Below, piece after piece: positions 34,466 to 43,541 of a DNA stretch of 64,000 bases. Source of the DNA: Bradyrhizobium tropiciagri (GTDB lineage Bacteria > Pseudomonadota > Alphaproteobacteria > Rhizobiales > Xanthobacteraceae); NCBI RefSeq assembly GCF_018130545.1, contig NZ_JAFCKF010000003.1:372001-436000 (forward strand). The letters are read 5' to 3'. A program made the translations under genes and the position numbers. The notes under the pieces are model-generated. The model was given only the letters and a program-made list of their open reading frames with translations. It did no database searches and was not told where the DNA came from. Each line of letters opens with the position of its first letter. The stretch's first letter is position 1.

Positions 34466-35476
34466 CTAGACCGTTGCGAGATAGAGGCTCGGATCAAAAT
34501 ATTGCGTGGCCGGCGTTGCGGCCGCGACCGGACCCTCGGTCGCGAAGAAGTCGCTAACCTGCTGCAGCCATTTGGCCACGCTGCCGTCGGCATACAGCCG
34601 TTTCCACTCCCGCGACGAGAACATCTTCTGCGCTGCGAGCGCCTCCTCGATATCGGCGACCATCGCCTGCGGATAGTGCTTCTTCTGCAACGCTTCGGCC
34701 ACCGCCTTGCCGTTGCGAAGCATGTGGTCGTTGGCATCGGCTCAGCCACGAATGATCCGCCCGAACACGTCGCGGTTGGCGGCAAAATACGCCTGCCGGG
34801 CGACCCAGCCACCGACAACGGCGGATTGCGGATAGTAGGCGGATGCGTCCACCAGCTTGATGGCGCCGGGCGCCTTGTCGCGCACCGCGATATTGAACGG
34901 GACCCAGAGCGCGACGGCAGGCACGTCACCCGCGATGAATGCGTTCACCGCCGCGGACATGTTGCTGTTCGCGATCTCGACATCGGTCGGAGCCAGGCCG
35001 TTGGCGCGCAACGCGCGGTCAAGAAAGATGTGTGCCGTGCTCATCCTGGTGGTCGCAATGCGCTTGCCGCGAAGATCGGCGAAGGTCCGCACGCCCTTGT
35101 CGGGCCGCACCCAGAGCTGAGCGGTCGCGATCTCGATATCGTTGACAAGGAACGCGGTGTAACCGCCGCGCGGCAGCAGGCTCGAGATGACGGCACCGGC
35201 CGACAGCACGTCGAGCTTGCCGGCCGCCATCGCCTCCACGACCTCGAGGCCGGTGTTGAACTCGACCAGGTCGAAGTCGATCCCTTCCCGGTCGAACGAG
35301 CCGCGGTCGAGGCCGGTGAGAATCTGGCCGTCGACAGCGACGACATGGAGATAGCCGAGCCGCAGCCGGACCCGCTCCCGGGCGATCGCGGGTGAAGCGA
35401 GCGCGGCAGCCCCCAGCGCGGCTCCGACGAGCAGACGCCGCCGACTGGTCTTGCTGGACGACGCATCGACCTGCAT
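34466..35476 (-). pseudogene. ABC-type (NMT1/SsuA-like) substrate-binding protein, interrupted by an in-frame stop
   Basis: Reading from ATG at 35476 gives an exported binding protein: a Tat-type signal (SKTSRRRLLVGAALGAAALA), then RLRLGYLHVVAVDGQIL, FDLVEFNTGLEVVEAMAAGK and FADLRGKRIATTRMSTAHIF. At 34742-34744 a TGA interrupts the frame. The same frame then continues without shift (ADANDHMLRNGKAVAEALQK and on) to a normal stop at 34466, giving the family's usual length of about 335. The simplest explanation is TGG to TGA at a Trp codon. The first 244 codons alone might still make a truncated protein. It is coupled to the cyclase gene (one-base gap). Confidence 0.8.
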
Positions 35477-35477
35477 C

Positions 35478-37580
35478 TCAATGCACCGAGAGATCGAGCA
35501 GCGGTTGCTGAACGGCACTGCGCAGCCGTTCGGCGTGGTATTGCGCGACGCCATCCCAGGGATATTCGGCGAGGAAATCGGCAATGCGCAGCAACGCCGT
35601 GGTCGGCTCCGCGTACCGGATCGAATTGTAGACGGCTTCCCAGCGCGCGCAGAACGACAGCTCCGTATCGCCGCGTTCGCCGCAGAGCTCGTAGACCGTG
35701 ATCGCTTCGGCAAAGCCCTTCGGCCGGATCTGGTCGACGCTACGGAACGCGAATTTGTGTTCGGCACGCACCCGCACGGCTGCGCTGACCAGCACCTGCG
35801 TGCCGTAATTCTTGTTGAGGCCTTCGAGCCGCGAGGCCAGATTGATGGTGGCACCGAGCGCGGTGTAGTTCATGCGGTCGGCGGAGCCGACATTGCCGAC
35901 CACGGCGTCCCCAAGATGCAGGCCGAACCGCGTGGCGTAGGCCGGCCAGCCCTCGCTCCGGAACGCCCGGTTCAGTTCTGCGTTGCGGTGCAGGCAATCC
36001 AGCACGGCCTCGCAGGCATGAATGACGTGCTCCGGGTCCTCATCGGGCGCGTTCCACAGCGCCATCACGGCGTCGCCGATGAATTTATCGATCGTGCCAT
36101 GGTGCTGCATGATCGCCTCCGACATCGCGGCGAAATAGCGCGAGGTGAAGATCATGACCTGCGACGGATCCGCCTTCTCCGTCTTCGCGGTGAAGTCAGC
36201 GACATCGGTGAAGAGCACCGTGACCTCGCGCCTGACGCCGCCGAGTTGCAGCGAGGCGCCGGACTCCATCAGCTGACGCACGATCGGCTGCGGAATGAAG
36301 CTGGAGAAGTTGCGCACCACGGTGCGCATCGTGAACACCGAACGGCCCAGCTCGTCGATCTCGTCGATCGCCGATTGCAACCGCGGCCGGTCGGCAAGCT
36401 GGAAGTGCTGGATCTCGTCGGTCTGGCGCGCCAGCTCGCGCAGCGACCGGGCGAGCAGCGAGCCGAGCCAGAACGCAAAGGGCAGCATCGCGATCACGAA
36501 CGCGAGCGCGATGGCAAACAGCGCGCGCCGCTCCGAGATGATCTTGGCAAAGAATTCATCGAGCGGAGCGATCACCGCGAGGCGGATATTGGCCGGGCCT
36601 GCGGTCTCGATGCGATGAAAGGCCGCGACCAGCGTCCTTCCATCCCCGTCGGTGAAGAATTGCTGGGCGCCCCCATCATTTCGCCAGGACTGGATCGCAG
36701 CAGGCAGGCCGGGAAGCTTGATCGCGTCGATCCCCGGCAGCGCGTCGCTGTGCTCGGCCATCAGATCGCGCATCTCGGGATGGCCGACGATGCGGTCGGC
36801 GTCGTTGAACAGGAAGGCCAGCCCGGATTTGCCGAGCTTCTGCCGGCTCAGCATCTCCTCGAGCCGGTTGAGCAGCAGATCGGCGGCGACTACCCCGCGG
36901 CGGCCCTCCCTCAGCGGCGTGCGCAGCGTGTAGCCGGGTTCGCCGGTCGCATAGAAGACATAGGGTCCGGTGAGCAACGTCTTGCGATCCTTGAAGGCCT
37001 CGACATACCAGGGACGCTGCCGCGGGTCGTAGCTTTCCGGCCCCGCCACTTCCGAGACCTGGATCAGGTTTTCCGAGAGGAACAGCGTGACCGGCGCCGC
37101 TGCGGCGGGCCCGGTGCGGGCGATCACGACGACGCGGTAGACCGCATCGGCATCGACATTCAGGCTGCTGCGGAATTGCGGCTTGGCGCGATCGATGACG
37201 TCCATCTCCAGGAACGAGCCGTCTTCGTAGCCGACATAGAGATTGAAGATCTGCGGATTGTTGCGCAGCATCGAGGCCAGCAGACCGTAGAGCCTGGTGT
37301 TGTCGGCGATGTCGGCCTCCTGGATCGCCGGAAGCCCGGCCAGGATCTCGAGGCTGTCGCGGACATTCTTGAACTGCGCGTCGATGCGGTCGGCGCCGAG
37401 TTGGCCTACCTTGTCGATGAAGGTGCTCGCGGCCATCTGCGTGATCGAGGAGACCCGGCGGAAGCTGAGATAGACCAGCGTCAGCCCGACCACCAGCACG
37501 GCGGCAATGAACACCGTGATGATGGAGGTGCGGAAGCCGATCCGAACCGGCCTCCGGTGGGTCGCACGCACGTCACTCAT
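35478..37580 (-). CDS. membrane adenylate/guanylate cyclase with CACHE sensor
   Basis: A 700-residue class III nucleotide cyclase. Helix 1 is near residues 17-40 (TSIITVFIAAVLVVGLTLVY) and a periplasmic dCACHE-type domain follows to about 340, with YEDGSFLEMDVIDRAKPQFR and YDPRQRPWYVEAFKDRKTLL. A second helix is at 350-372, then a HAMP-like linker and the cyclase domain. The metal-binding Asp residues are in VTVLFTDVADFTAKTEK and DKFIGDAVMALWNAPDEDPE. It likely senses a small periplasmic ligand and makes cAMP. It lies between the SphA-like gene and the binding-protein pseudogene, 22 and 1 bases away. Confidence 0.9.
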   Translation of the reverse strand: MSDVRATHRRPVRIGFRTSIITVFIAAVLVVGLTLVYLSFRRVSSITQMAASTFIDKVGQLGADRIDAQFKNVRDSLEILAGLPAIQEADIADNTRLYGLLASMLRNNPQIFNLYVGYEDGSFLEMDVIDRAKPQFRSSLNVDADAVYRVVVIARTGPAAAAPVTLFLSENLIQVSEVAGPESYDPRQRPWYVEAFKDRKTLLTGPYVFYATGEPGYTLRTPLREGRRGVVAADLLLNRLEEMLSRQKLGKSGLAFLFNDADRIVGHPEMRDLMAEHSDALPGIDAIKLPGLPAAIQSWRNDGGAQQFFTDGDGRTLVAAFHRIETAGPANIRLAVIAPLDEFFAKIISERRALFAIALAFVIAMLPFAFWLGSLLARSLRELARQTDEIQHFQLADRPRLQSAIDEIDELGRSVFTMRTVVRNFSSFIPQPIVRQLMESGASLQLGGVRREVTVLFTDVADFTAKTEKADPSQVMIFTSRYFAAMSEAIMQHHGTIDKFIGDAVMALWNAPDEDPEHVIHACEAVLDCLHRNAELNRAFRSEGWPAYATRFGLHLGDAVVGNVGSADRMNYTALGATINLASRLEGLNKNYGTQVLVSAAVRVRAEHKFAFRSVDQIRPKGFAEAITVYELCGERGDTELSFCARWEAVYNSIRYAEPTTALLRIADFLAEYPWDGVAQYHAERLRSAVQQPLLDLSVH

Positions 37581-37602
37581 CGGGCTTGTCGTTCGCCTCC
37601 TC

Positions 37603-38628
37603 CTAATACTTCCGAACGATCGGCTTCGTCGGTGTGGTGGTGGGCGCGGCCGGCGAGAGCTGGAACGTCACCCAGGTGGACCACCCCTCCGCACGATTCT
37701 CGGCGGCGAAATCCTTGTAGCCTCTCAGGTTGAGATAGCCCTGATAGCCCTCGGCGACCGGAAAGATGAATCCGACCTGCGGGCCGATGCCGGCGACACG
37801 TCCCTTGAAATCGCCGAGCTTGGCGCCGGCGCCGCTGTCGCCGGTGATCTGCTGAAAATAGTAGCCGGCGACACCGACATGCACATTCTTTTCGACGAAC
37901 TTCGACATTCCCCAATCGACATGGAAATCGATACCGTTCTGGTACTGAAGATCCTTGTTCATGCCATTGTAGGTGACGCCCGCCAGCACCGAGAACTCCT
38001 GGCCGGATGCCGGATTGAGATAGGTGTAGGCGCCGCCGACGTCGATCGCGGTGAATCCGAAGCTGAGATTGGCGAGGCGGCTGCTGTCGTAAGTCCCGCT
38101 CGGGATGTTGCCGAAGATGTAGACCATCTCGTTGTTGACGCCCTGATTCCATTTCAGGGTGCCCTGATAGAACACGTCCGACACCGTCGTGCGGTTGTCG
38201 GTTGCTGTGCCCGAGAGCGTGTTGCCGCGCGGCCCGGTCAGCGTCGCGTCGACGCCGACACCGATATTTCCGGGCGCGGCGAGGAAGGTGATGGCCGCCT
38301 GTCCGCCCAGCACCGACTGCGCCCAGGTGTAGGTGAAGCCCTCCACGAGAACGTCCGCATGGGCGTTGAGACCGGCCACCACCGATCCGGGCACGCGGTT
38401 GCCGATGACGAAATTCTTGCTCGCGTTGGCGCTCTGATCCAGGTGGATATAGATCGTCTCATACGCCCAGCCCGGCATGGCTGGTGCCGCCGTCAGGCTG
38501 GCGAACGAGCCGGGTAGCCAGAAGCTCAATCCACCGGCGTCGGCCAACGCCGTGCGCGGCACTGCCGATACTGCGAGCACGCTGATTATGCCGAGTACGG
38601 CACGCTTGTGATTCCTGACCATCCTCAT
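37603..38628 (-). CDS. outer-membrane transporter, SphA / phenol-MetA-degradation family
   Basis: A 341-residue exported protein. A signal peptide of about 29 residues ends SAVPRTALADA, and the mature part starts GGLSFWLPGSFASL, as in the SphA/Phenol_MetA_deg family of beta-barrel proteins often found with aromatic-compound genes. The body has alternating hydrophobic strands rich in Gly and aromatic residues (FGFTAIDVGGAYTYLNPASG, GYQGYLNLRGYKDFAAENRA). It could be a channel for export or uptake of a hydrophobic compound. It follows the smaller DUF1254 gene after 49 bases. Confidence 0.8.
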   Translation of the reverse strand: MRMVRNHKRAVLGIISVLAVSAVPRTALADAGGLSFWLPGSFASLTAAPAMPGWAYETIYIHLDQSANASKNFVIGNRVPGSVVAGLNAHADVLVEGFTYTWAQSVLGGQAAITFLAAPGNIGVGVDATLTGPRGNTLSGTATDNRTTVSDVFYQGTLKWNQGVNNEMVYIFGNIPSGTYDSSRLANLSFGFTAIDVGGAYTYLNPASGQEFSVLAGVTYNGMNKDLQYQNGIDFHVDWGMSKFVEKNVHVGVAGYYFQQITGDSGAGAKLGDFKGRVAGIGPQVGFIFPVAEGYQGYLNLRGYKDFAAENRAEGWSTWVTFQLSPAAPTTTPTKPIVRKY

Positions 38629-38677
38629 CCTGACCTCCCCACTTCGTTCGAGACATCGTAGCGGATTCGCAGGCGCT

Positions 38678-39691
38678 TCAGTTCGCCGCCTGCGCCTCCG
38701 GGAATTTCCATTTGCCGCTCAGGATTTCAGCACGCGGCCGGTAGAGCCGGACCGTGTAGTTCCAACCCTTGGTGATCGGCAGGCAGTTGGGAATCTTGCC
38801 GTCGCAGCCGCCGAACTGAACCGCAATCGAGCCGTCGGGGCCCTTCTTGCCGGTGATGTTGTTCAGCGTGTAAGCGTCGTACGGGTTCTTCTCGAAATAT
38901 CCCTTGGCGTTGTAGACGCTGATCGACCAGAACGCGTCGACGGGGACGTCGCGGACCGTCAGCTTGTAGACCGTCGTACCGTCATTCCCGGTCGGCGTGA
39001 CGCTGAGATAGGTGGCGTCCTTGTCGGGATTGCCGCCCCAGCCGGCGGCGGTGCCGATCAGATGCCTGACGGGATCGACCTGCCCCTTCGGCCCGAAGGC
39101 ATGCGCGAAGCCGCCGGTATAATCGTTCAGCGCAAGAAGCGCCTCGCGAATAGCCTTCTGGCTGGCGGGGTCCCAATTCGGGAGCTCGAGCTTACCGGTG
39201 CCCTTCTGGCCGACCTTGATGGCATCCTGCAACGCGTGCACTTGCTCAAGATCTTTCGGATCGTTCGGATCCACCAGCGTCCGAATTCCCACCACCACGT
39301 AGCGCGTGCCGACATTGTCGCGGGTCAGCGTGCGCTTGCCGGCACCGTAATAGACGGCAGGCACGTAATGATCCTCGCTGATCACCTGCATCGACATGAA
39401 ACGGTTGCCCGGGTCGGGCATCGTGATCGTCACTGGTCCCGCGTCGAGGTCGAACACACCCGATGTATAGAGCGTGTCCCGGTTGAGCCGGATCACCGAC
39501 TGGTTGTCGATGCTGGCCGGCTCGCGGCGATGGTTGAGCTTTCCGAGGCCGACGCCCTTGGCGAGGTTGCCGGCATAGAGATCGGATTCGGCCCGCGCAA
39601 AATTGTCGACCGTGACGGGCACTGGCGCTTGCGCGAGCGCCGGCGGGATCGTCAGCATCGAAATCCATAACACAGCCGTGCATCGCTTCAT
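38678..39691 (-). CDS. exported DUF1254/DUF1214 protein (short form)
   Basis: A 337-residue protein. A signal peptide (MKRCTAVLWISMLTIPPALA) precedes the DUF1254 region (VTVDNFARAESDLYAGNLAK, IRLNRDTLYTSGVFDLDAGP, SMQVISEDHYVPAVYYGAGK) and the DUF1214 region (VPVDAFWSISVYNAKGYFEK, GWNYTVRLYRPRAEILSGKW). Function of the family is unknown; members are periplasmic or outer-envelope. A second, larger DUF1254 protein is encoded three genes upstream. It lies 8 bases after the HlyD-like gene. Confidence 0.88.
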   Translation of the reverse strand: MKRCTAVLWISMLTIPPALAQAPVPVTVDNFARAESDLYAGNLAKGVGLGKLNHRREPASIDNQSVIRLNRDTLYTSGVFDLDAGPVTITMPDPGNRFMSMQVISEDHYVPAVYYGAGKRTLTRDNVGTRYVVVGIRTLVDPNDPKDLEQVHALQDAIKVGQKGTGKLELPNWDPASQKAIREALLALNDYTGGFAHAFGPKGQVDPVRHLIGTAAGWGGNPDKDATYLSVTPTGNDGTTVYKLTVRDVPVDAFWSISVYNAKGYFEKNPYDAYTLNNITGKKGPDGSIAVQFGGCDGKIPNCLPITKGWNYTVRLYRPRAEILSGKWKFPEAQAAN

Positions 39692-39699
39692 GGCATCCC

Positions 39700-40641
39700 T
39701 CAGAACGGGTTGACGTAGTTGACGATCGCGAGCTGGCGCAGGATCACGCGGCGCACGACGTGCGTGGGCTTGAGGTGGTCGGTGTAGATCGCGGCCGTTC
39801 CGGTCGAGCCGGCCGGCAGACGGCTGGCGAAGGCGGCATCGTCGAGCCTGACGCGCACGACGAACGGCACCGTCTCGATCGCCTTCGGCGCGACGGCGGT
39901 GCCCGAGGTCGTGGCCTGGCCGGACGCCACCGCCTGCAACACGCTTTCGACCTTGCCAGAATAAATCTGCCCGGGCGCGAACTTGAAGGTCGCCTCGACC
40001 TCCTGCCCCGGCGCGACGTAGCGCGCATCGATCTGGTTGATCTCGACGCCGATGATCGTATTCGAGGTGTCGATGAACGCCATCACCGGCGACAGCGGCA
40101 GGTTCGCCACCCGCGCACCCTTGCGCAGCGCGACGTTGGTGACGTAGCCGTCGGCCGGCGCGCGCACCGTCGTCTTGTCACTGTTCCATTGCGCGGCCTC
40201 GAGCTGGCCGCTGAGCTGGTCGACCTCAGATTGCCGCTGCTCGACGTCGAAGCCACGCCCGGCGTCGCGCTCGTAGAGCGTCGTCATCTGCGCCAGCCGC
40301 GTCTTCGACAGCTTAAGCTGCGCCGTGATCGCCTTGACCTGCGCGTCGTAAGGCGTGGGATCGATCTTGAAGAGAACGTCGCCGGCCTTCAGCGGCGCGT
40401 TGGCGGCAACAGGCACCTCGGTCACCTCCCCGGCGACATCGGGCACGATCGACACCGCGTTGCGGACAACCAGCGCGGAGCCCTGCGGCGCGCCCCACCC
40501 CATCGGCACCAGCAGGCCGAACAGCAACAGCACCAGCACGATGAAGGGCGACGCCTTCCAAAACAGGTTGAATCGCACGACCTTGAAATGCACCAGCAGG
40601 AACAGCAGCACCAGATAGGTGTTGAAGATCGCGACACCCAT
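39700..40641 (-). CDS. HlyD family membrane-fusion protein (YiaV/YibH-like)
   Basis: A 313-residue periplasmic adaptor. Two N-terminal helices (TYLVLLFLLVHFKVV and SPFIVLVLLLFGLLVPMGWG) are followed by a biotinyl-lipoyl-like region (VPDVAGEVTEVPVAANAPLK), a coiled-coil stretch and a beta-barrel part with DKTTVRAPADGYVTNVALRK. In Escherichia coli the YiaV and YibH adaptors are each paired with a DUF3302 protein, exactly as here. The start codon shares one base with the DUF3302 stop codon. No RND or ABC pump gene is adjacent, so its partner pump is unknown. Confidence 0.88.
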   Translation of the reverse strand: MGVAIFNTYLVLLFLLVHFKVVRFNLFWKASPFIVLVLLLFGLLVPMGWGAPQGSALVVRNAVSIVPDVAGEVTEVPVAANAPLKAGDVLFKIDPTPYDAQVKAITAQLKLSKTRLAQMTTLYERDAGRGFDVEQRQSEVDQLSGQLEAAQWNSDKTTVRAPADGYVTNVALRKGARVANLPLSPVMAFIDTSNTIIGVEINQIDARYVAPGQEVEATFKFAPGQIYSGKVESVLQAVASGQATTSGTAVAPKAIETVPFVVRVRLDDAAFASRLPAGSTGTAAIYTDHLKPTHVVRRVILRQLAIVNYVNPF

Positions 40642-40883
40642 CACGCATCTCCCGCCCGGCGCCGCGCGGGCACGTCCACATAGGCCCAGACGAACGCGAT
40701 CGGCCACAGCGCGAAGCCGCAGATCAGGGTGATCCAGCCGGCGACCATCACCGCCTGCGCATAGGGATGATTGCGGGATTTCGCGATGTGCCCGGGCAGC
40801 CAGCCCGCGATGCAGAACACGCCGATTGCGCTGGCGACCACGATGACGAGCACGATCCAGGCGAAGATGTCGTAGCCGCTCAT
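40641..40883 (-). CDS. DUF3302 inner-membrane protein (YiaW/YibI-like)
   Basis: An 80-residue protein with two membrane helices: FAWIVLVIVVASAIGVFCIA and MVAGWITLICGFALWPIAFV. The central WLPGHIAKSRNHPYAQAV loop is the family hallmark. The start at 40883 has a GGGAGGGG site; an upstream extension is unsupported. DUF3302 proteins are known as partners of HlyD-type adaptors (YiaV, YibH), and the next gene is such an adaptor, coupled by a TGATG overlap. Confidence 0.9.
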   Translation of the reverse strand: MSGYDIFAWIVLVIVVASAIGVFCIAGWLPGHIAKSRNHPYAQAVMVAGWITLICGFALWPIAFVWAYVDVPARRRAGDA

Positions 40884-40917
40884 CCGCCCCTCCCGCCGTT
40901 CGACCGCCGATGCTGCG

Positions 40918-42465
40918 TCATCGCACGGCCTCCACATCATCAGGCTTCCAACTGTGGTCGAACCAGGCCTGCAACGGCGCGTAGAGCCGCAGGATCACCT
41001 GCCAGCTCTTGCCCGGCCGGGTCTGTATCCAGTTGCTCTCATGGCCGGCCGGCGCTTTCGGCCCGAACCAGACCGTGTAGGACCCGTCTGCATTCGGCTT
41101 GACGCTTTTCTCCGTGCTGTCGAGCCCAGCGAGCTTCTGGTCGGTCTCCAGCATCGAACGTGTCTGGGCGTCGTAGACCGTGAACGACCAGAATTGCCCG
41201 GCCGGAATCGGCGCCGGCAGCGTGACCTTGTATGTCTTGCCGCCGTCGAGAAATTGCCCGCGGGCATCCCGGCTGGTGAATGCGTAGGCCGAACCGGAGC
41301 CCGGCTTTGCCGCAGCCATCGCCGGCGTGATGCCGGTCGCCGCGTAGTGGAACAGCGTGCGCGCATCCAGCATGCGCTCGCCATTGTCGAGGAACTGATA
41401 ACTGCCGCCGACGAAGCCGTTGCCCCATTGACGGTCGCTGAAATACTTCACCCGCGGATCGCGCGGCGCGAACAGAATCGAACGGGCCGCCGCGTTGCCG
41501 ACCGCAACACCGTCGACCAGGATCGCCTTCATGCGCGCATCCGGCGCGAATGGCTTGCCCTTCTTGATGCCGATGGCGGCGAACAGCCCGACGATCTCCG
41601 GATCGAACGCATCGCCTGGCTCGTGCTGGATGACCTCGTTGATCTCCTCGTAGAACGTGAAGTCGTTGGAGTGGATCGTGTTGAACTGCTTGCCGGACGA
41701 ATTCACGAAACTGGTCACCGGCGGATTGGCTGCCGCCGACAATGGATAGACGCGGGCATGATCCTTGACGTGCTTGACCGTAGCCGGGATGTCGTTGTTC
41801 CGCACGAAGGCGCGGAAGAAGATCAGGTTGCTGTAGGTCGGAGTCTTCGTGACGAAATAGCCGTCGCTGGGCAGCGCACCTGTATAGCCCGGCGGTACGA
41901 ACAGATATTTGCCGCCCTTGCCCTGGTCGGGACCGGTCAGGCCGACGTCGGTGACGAACCGGAAGAAGGCATCGTCCACCGGCCCCAGCACGCCGGATGG
42001 AATCTCGACGACGACCGGGCCGTCCTTCACATCGATGCACATGAAGCTGTAGACCGTGGTCGAATTCGGCGTCAGGAACAGCGAGCGGGCGTCCATGAGA
42101 TCTTCGGTGAGGCCCATGCCTTGGTTCGGCTTGACGCCGATCCCGTTGAGGCCGGTGCACATCGCGTGAACCGACGCCGCCGGAATTCCGGCCAGGAACG
42201 CCTCGATCGCGCGCGAGAAGTCGAGCTGGTCGTAGGCCTTCCTGACCGTCGCGTCGTCAGGCAGGCCGTCGAAGAATTTCAGGGTCCCGATCCGCGTCTT
42301 CACCGTGTCGGGTGTCGTGATCGAGGGCGGGACCTTCGCGGAATATTTCGGCTTGGGATCCTGCCCATTGGCCAGCGACACATGCGCCAGCGACGCGAGC
42401 GCGAGACCAACGATCGCGCCAAGGATGCCACGTGGATTTCGCTCCGCCCTCTCACTTCCAATCAT
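40918..42465 (-). CDS. exported DUF1254/DUF1214 protein (long form)
   Basis: A 515-residue protein. A signal peptide (ILGAIVGLALASLAHVSLAN) precedes DUF1254 motifs (VHAMCTGLNGIGVKPNQGMG, LFLTPNSTTVYSFMCIDVKD, FVPPGYTGALPSDGYFVTKT) and the C-terminal DUF1214 part (PAGQFWSFTVYDAQTRSMLE, GKSWQVILRLYAPLQAWFDH). It is likely periplasmic; the biochemical role of the family is unknown. The ATG at 42465 overlaps the HAD gene stop (ATGA). An upstream extension of the frame is excluded by that coupling. Confidence 0.9.
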   Translation of the reverse strand: MIGSERAERNPRGILGAIVGLALASLAHVSLANGQDPKPKYSAKVPPSITTPDTVKTRIGTLKFFDGLPDDATVRKAYDQLDFSRAIEAFLAGIPAASVHAMCTGLNGIGVKPNQGMGLTEDLMDARSLFLTPNSTTVYSFMCIDVKDGPVVVEIPSGVLGPVDDAFFRFVTDVGLTGPDQGKGGKYLFVPPGYTGALPSDGYFVTKTPTYSNLIFFRAFVRNNDIPATVKHVKDHARVYPLSAAANPPVTSFVNSSGKQFNTIHSNDFTFYEEINEVIQHEPGDAFDPEIVGLFAAIGIKKGKPFAPDARMKAILVDGVAVGNAAARSILFAPRDPRVKYFSDRQWGNGFVGGSYQFLDNGERMLDARTLFHYAATGITPAMAAAKPGSGSAYAFTSRDARGQFLDGGKTYKVTLPAPIPAGQFWSFTVYDAQTRSMLETDQKLAGLDSTEKSVKPNADGSYTVWFGPKAPAGHESNWIQTRPGKSWQVILRLYAPLQAWFDHSWKPDDVEAVR

Positions 42466-43541
42466 TTCCGGTCCTGCCTTGCTTTCTCGCCTGCTACGCT
42501 GGTCGACAGTTCGCTGCTCAATGACGGAAAGACCTCCTTCCAGTCCTGCTTCATGTCGACCACGGTCCAACCGCCGGCAGCGGCTGCATCGAGCGCCTTG
42601 TCGAGCTTGCCGATCTTCGACTGGCGGTCGTAGGCGTACTCGCGAACCTCATCGGTGTGATGCACGATGCCGGCGAAGCGCGCGCCCGGACCCGCGGCGG
42701 TCCATTGCAGCATCTGCAGATCGCCGTCCGAGTTGCCGAAGGCGAAGATCGGGCGACGGCCAATGAAGCGGTTGATTCCGACCGGCTTGCCCGGGCCGTC
42801 ATCGATGAACTCGACCTTGGCCTCCTTCATCAGCACTGGCTTGCCGTCGGCGCCGACCTGGAATTTCACCACGCCTGACGAGCCGACCACCTGCTCCGGC
42901 GGAATGCCGTAGACCCGCTCCATCCACGGCCGCATGAACTCGACACCGCCGCCGGACACGACGAAGGTCTTGAAACCGTTGGCCCTGAGATAGGCGAGCA
43001 GCTCCAGCATCGGCTGGTAGACCAAGCTGTCGTAGGAGCGGTTGAACCGCGGATGCCTTGCGGTCGCGAACCAGTCACGCACGGAGGCTGCGAACGCATC
43101 GGTGGTCATGCCGGCATGCGTCGCCGCCATGATCTGAAGCAGGCCCTTCTCGCCGGTAGCGGCAAGCGCCTTGCTATCGCCTTCCAGCAGCGCCCTGAAC
43201 GGTTGCCGCGTCTTCCAGTCCGGGTGCTCCGGCGCCATCGCCCTGACCCGATCGAGCGCAAAGGCGAGCTGGAAATAGTACGGCTGCTCGGTCCACAGCG
43301 TGCCGTCATTGTCGAAAGTGGCGATCCGCTCGGCCGGCGGCACGAAGTCCGCACCACTTTGCGTCGTGACGCGCGCGACGAAATCGACGATCGCCGTTTT
43401 CGCGGCGCCGTCGTTCCAGGATGGCAACGGGTTGGTCTGGCTCAACACCCGGGCCGGCCCGAGTGCGCTGAGCGGCAGCGCGAGCAACGCAATCAGAAGT
43501 GTTCGCTTCGAGACGGCAAGGATGCCTAGATCGCGGCTCAT
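42462..43541 (-). CDS. exported HAD-superfamily phosphatase
   Basis: A 359-residue HAD-fold protein. A hydrophobic export signal (LLIALLALPLSALGPARVLS) is followed by motif I FDNDGTLWTEQPYYFQ (nucleophile Asp), motif II TFVVSGGGVEFMRPW, and motif IV IFAFGNSDGDLQMLQW. It resembles phosphoserine-phosphatase-like HAD proteins sent to the periplasm. The substrate is unknown. It is coupled by four-base overlaps to BatD upstream and to the large DUF1254 gene downstream, which places it firmly in the Bat-type operon. Confidence 0.88.
   Translation of the reverse strand: MSRDLGILAVSKRTLLIALLALPLSALGPARVLSQTNPLPSWNDGAAKTAIVDFVARVTTQSGADFVPPAERIATFDNDGTLWTEQPYYFQLAFALDRVRAMAPEHPDWKTRQPFRALLEGDSKALAATGEKGLLQIMAATHAGMTTDAFAASVRDWFATARHPRFNRSYDSLVYQPMLELLAYLRANGFKTFVVSGGGVEFMRPWMERVYGIPPEQVVGSSGVVKFQVGADGKPVLMKEAKVEFIDDGPGKPVGINRFIGRRPIFAFGNSDGDLQMLQWTAAGPGARFAGIVHHTDEVREYAYDRQSKIGKLDKALDAAAAGGWTVVDMKQDWKEVFPSLSSELSTSVAGEKARQDRK

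Noticed and set aside
34742-34744. In-frame TGA as a selenocysteine codon
   Set aside because: The gene family has Trp here by context, no hairpin like a selenocysteine insertion element is evident after it, and no selenocysteine machinery is seen in the window.
35451-37733. Long plus-strand open frame opposite the cyclase gene
   Set aside because: Antisense shadow of the cyclase, whose CACHE and cyclase motifs are on the minus strand; no ribosome site or domain is visible in the shadow.
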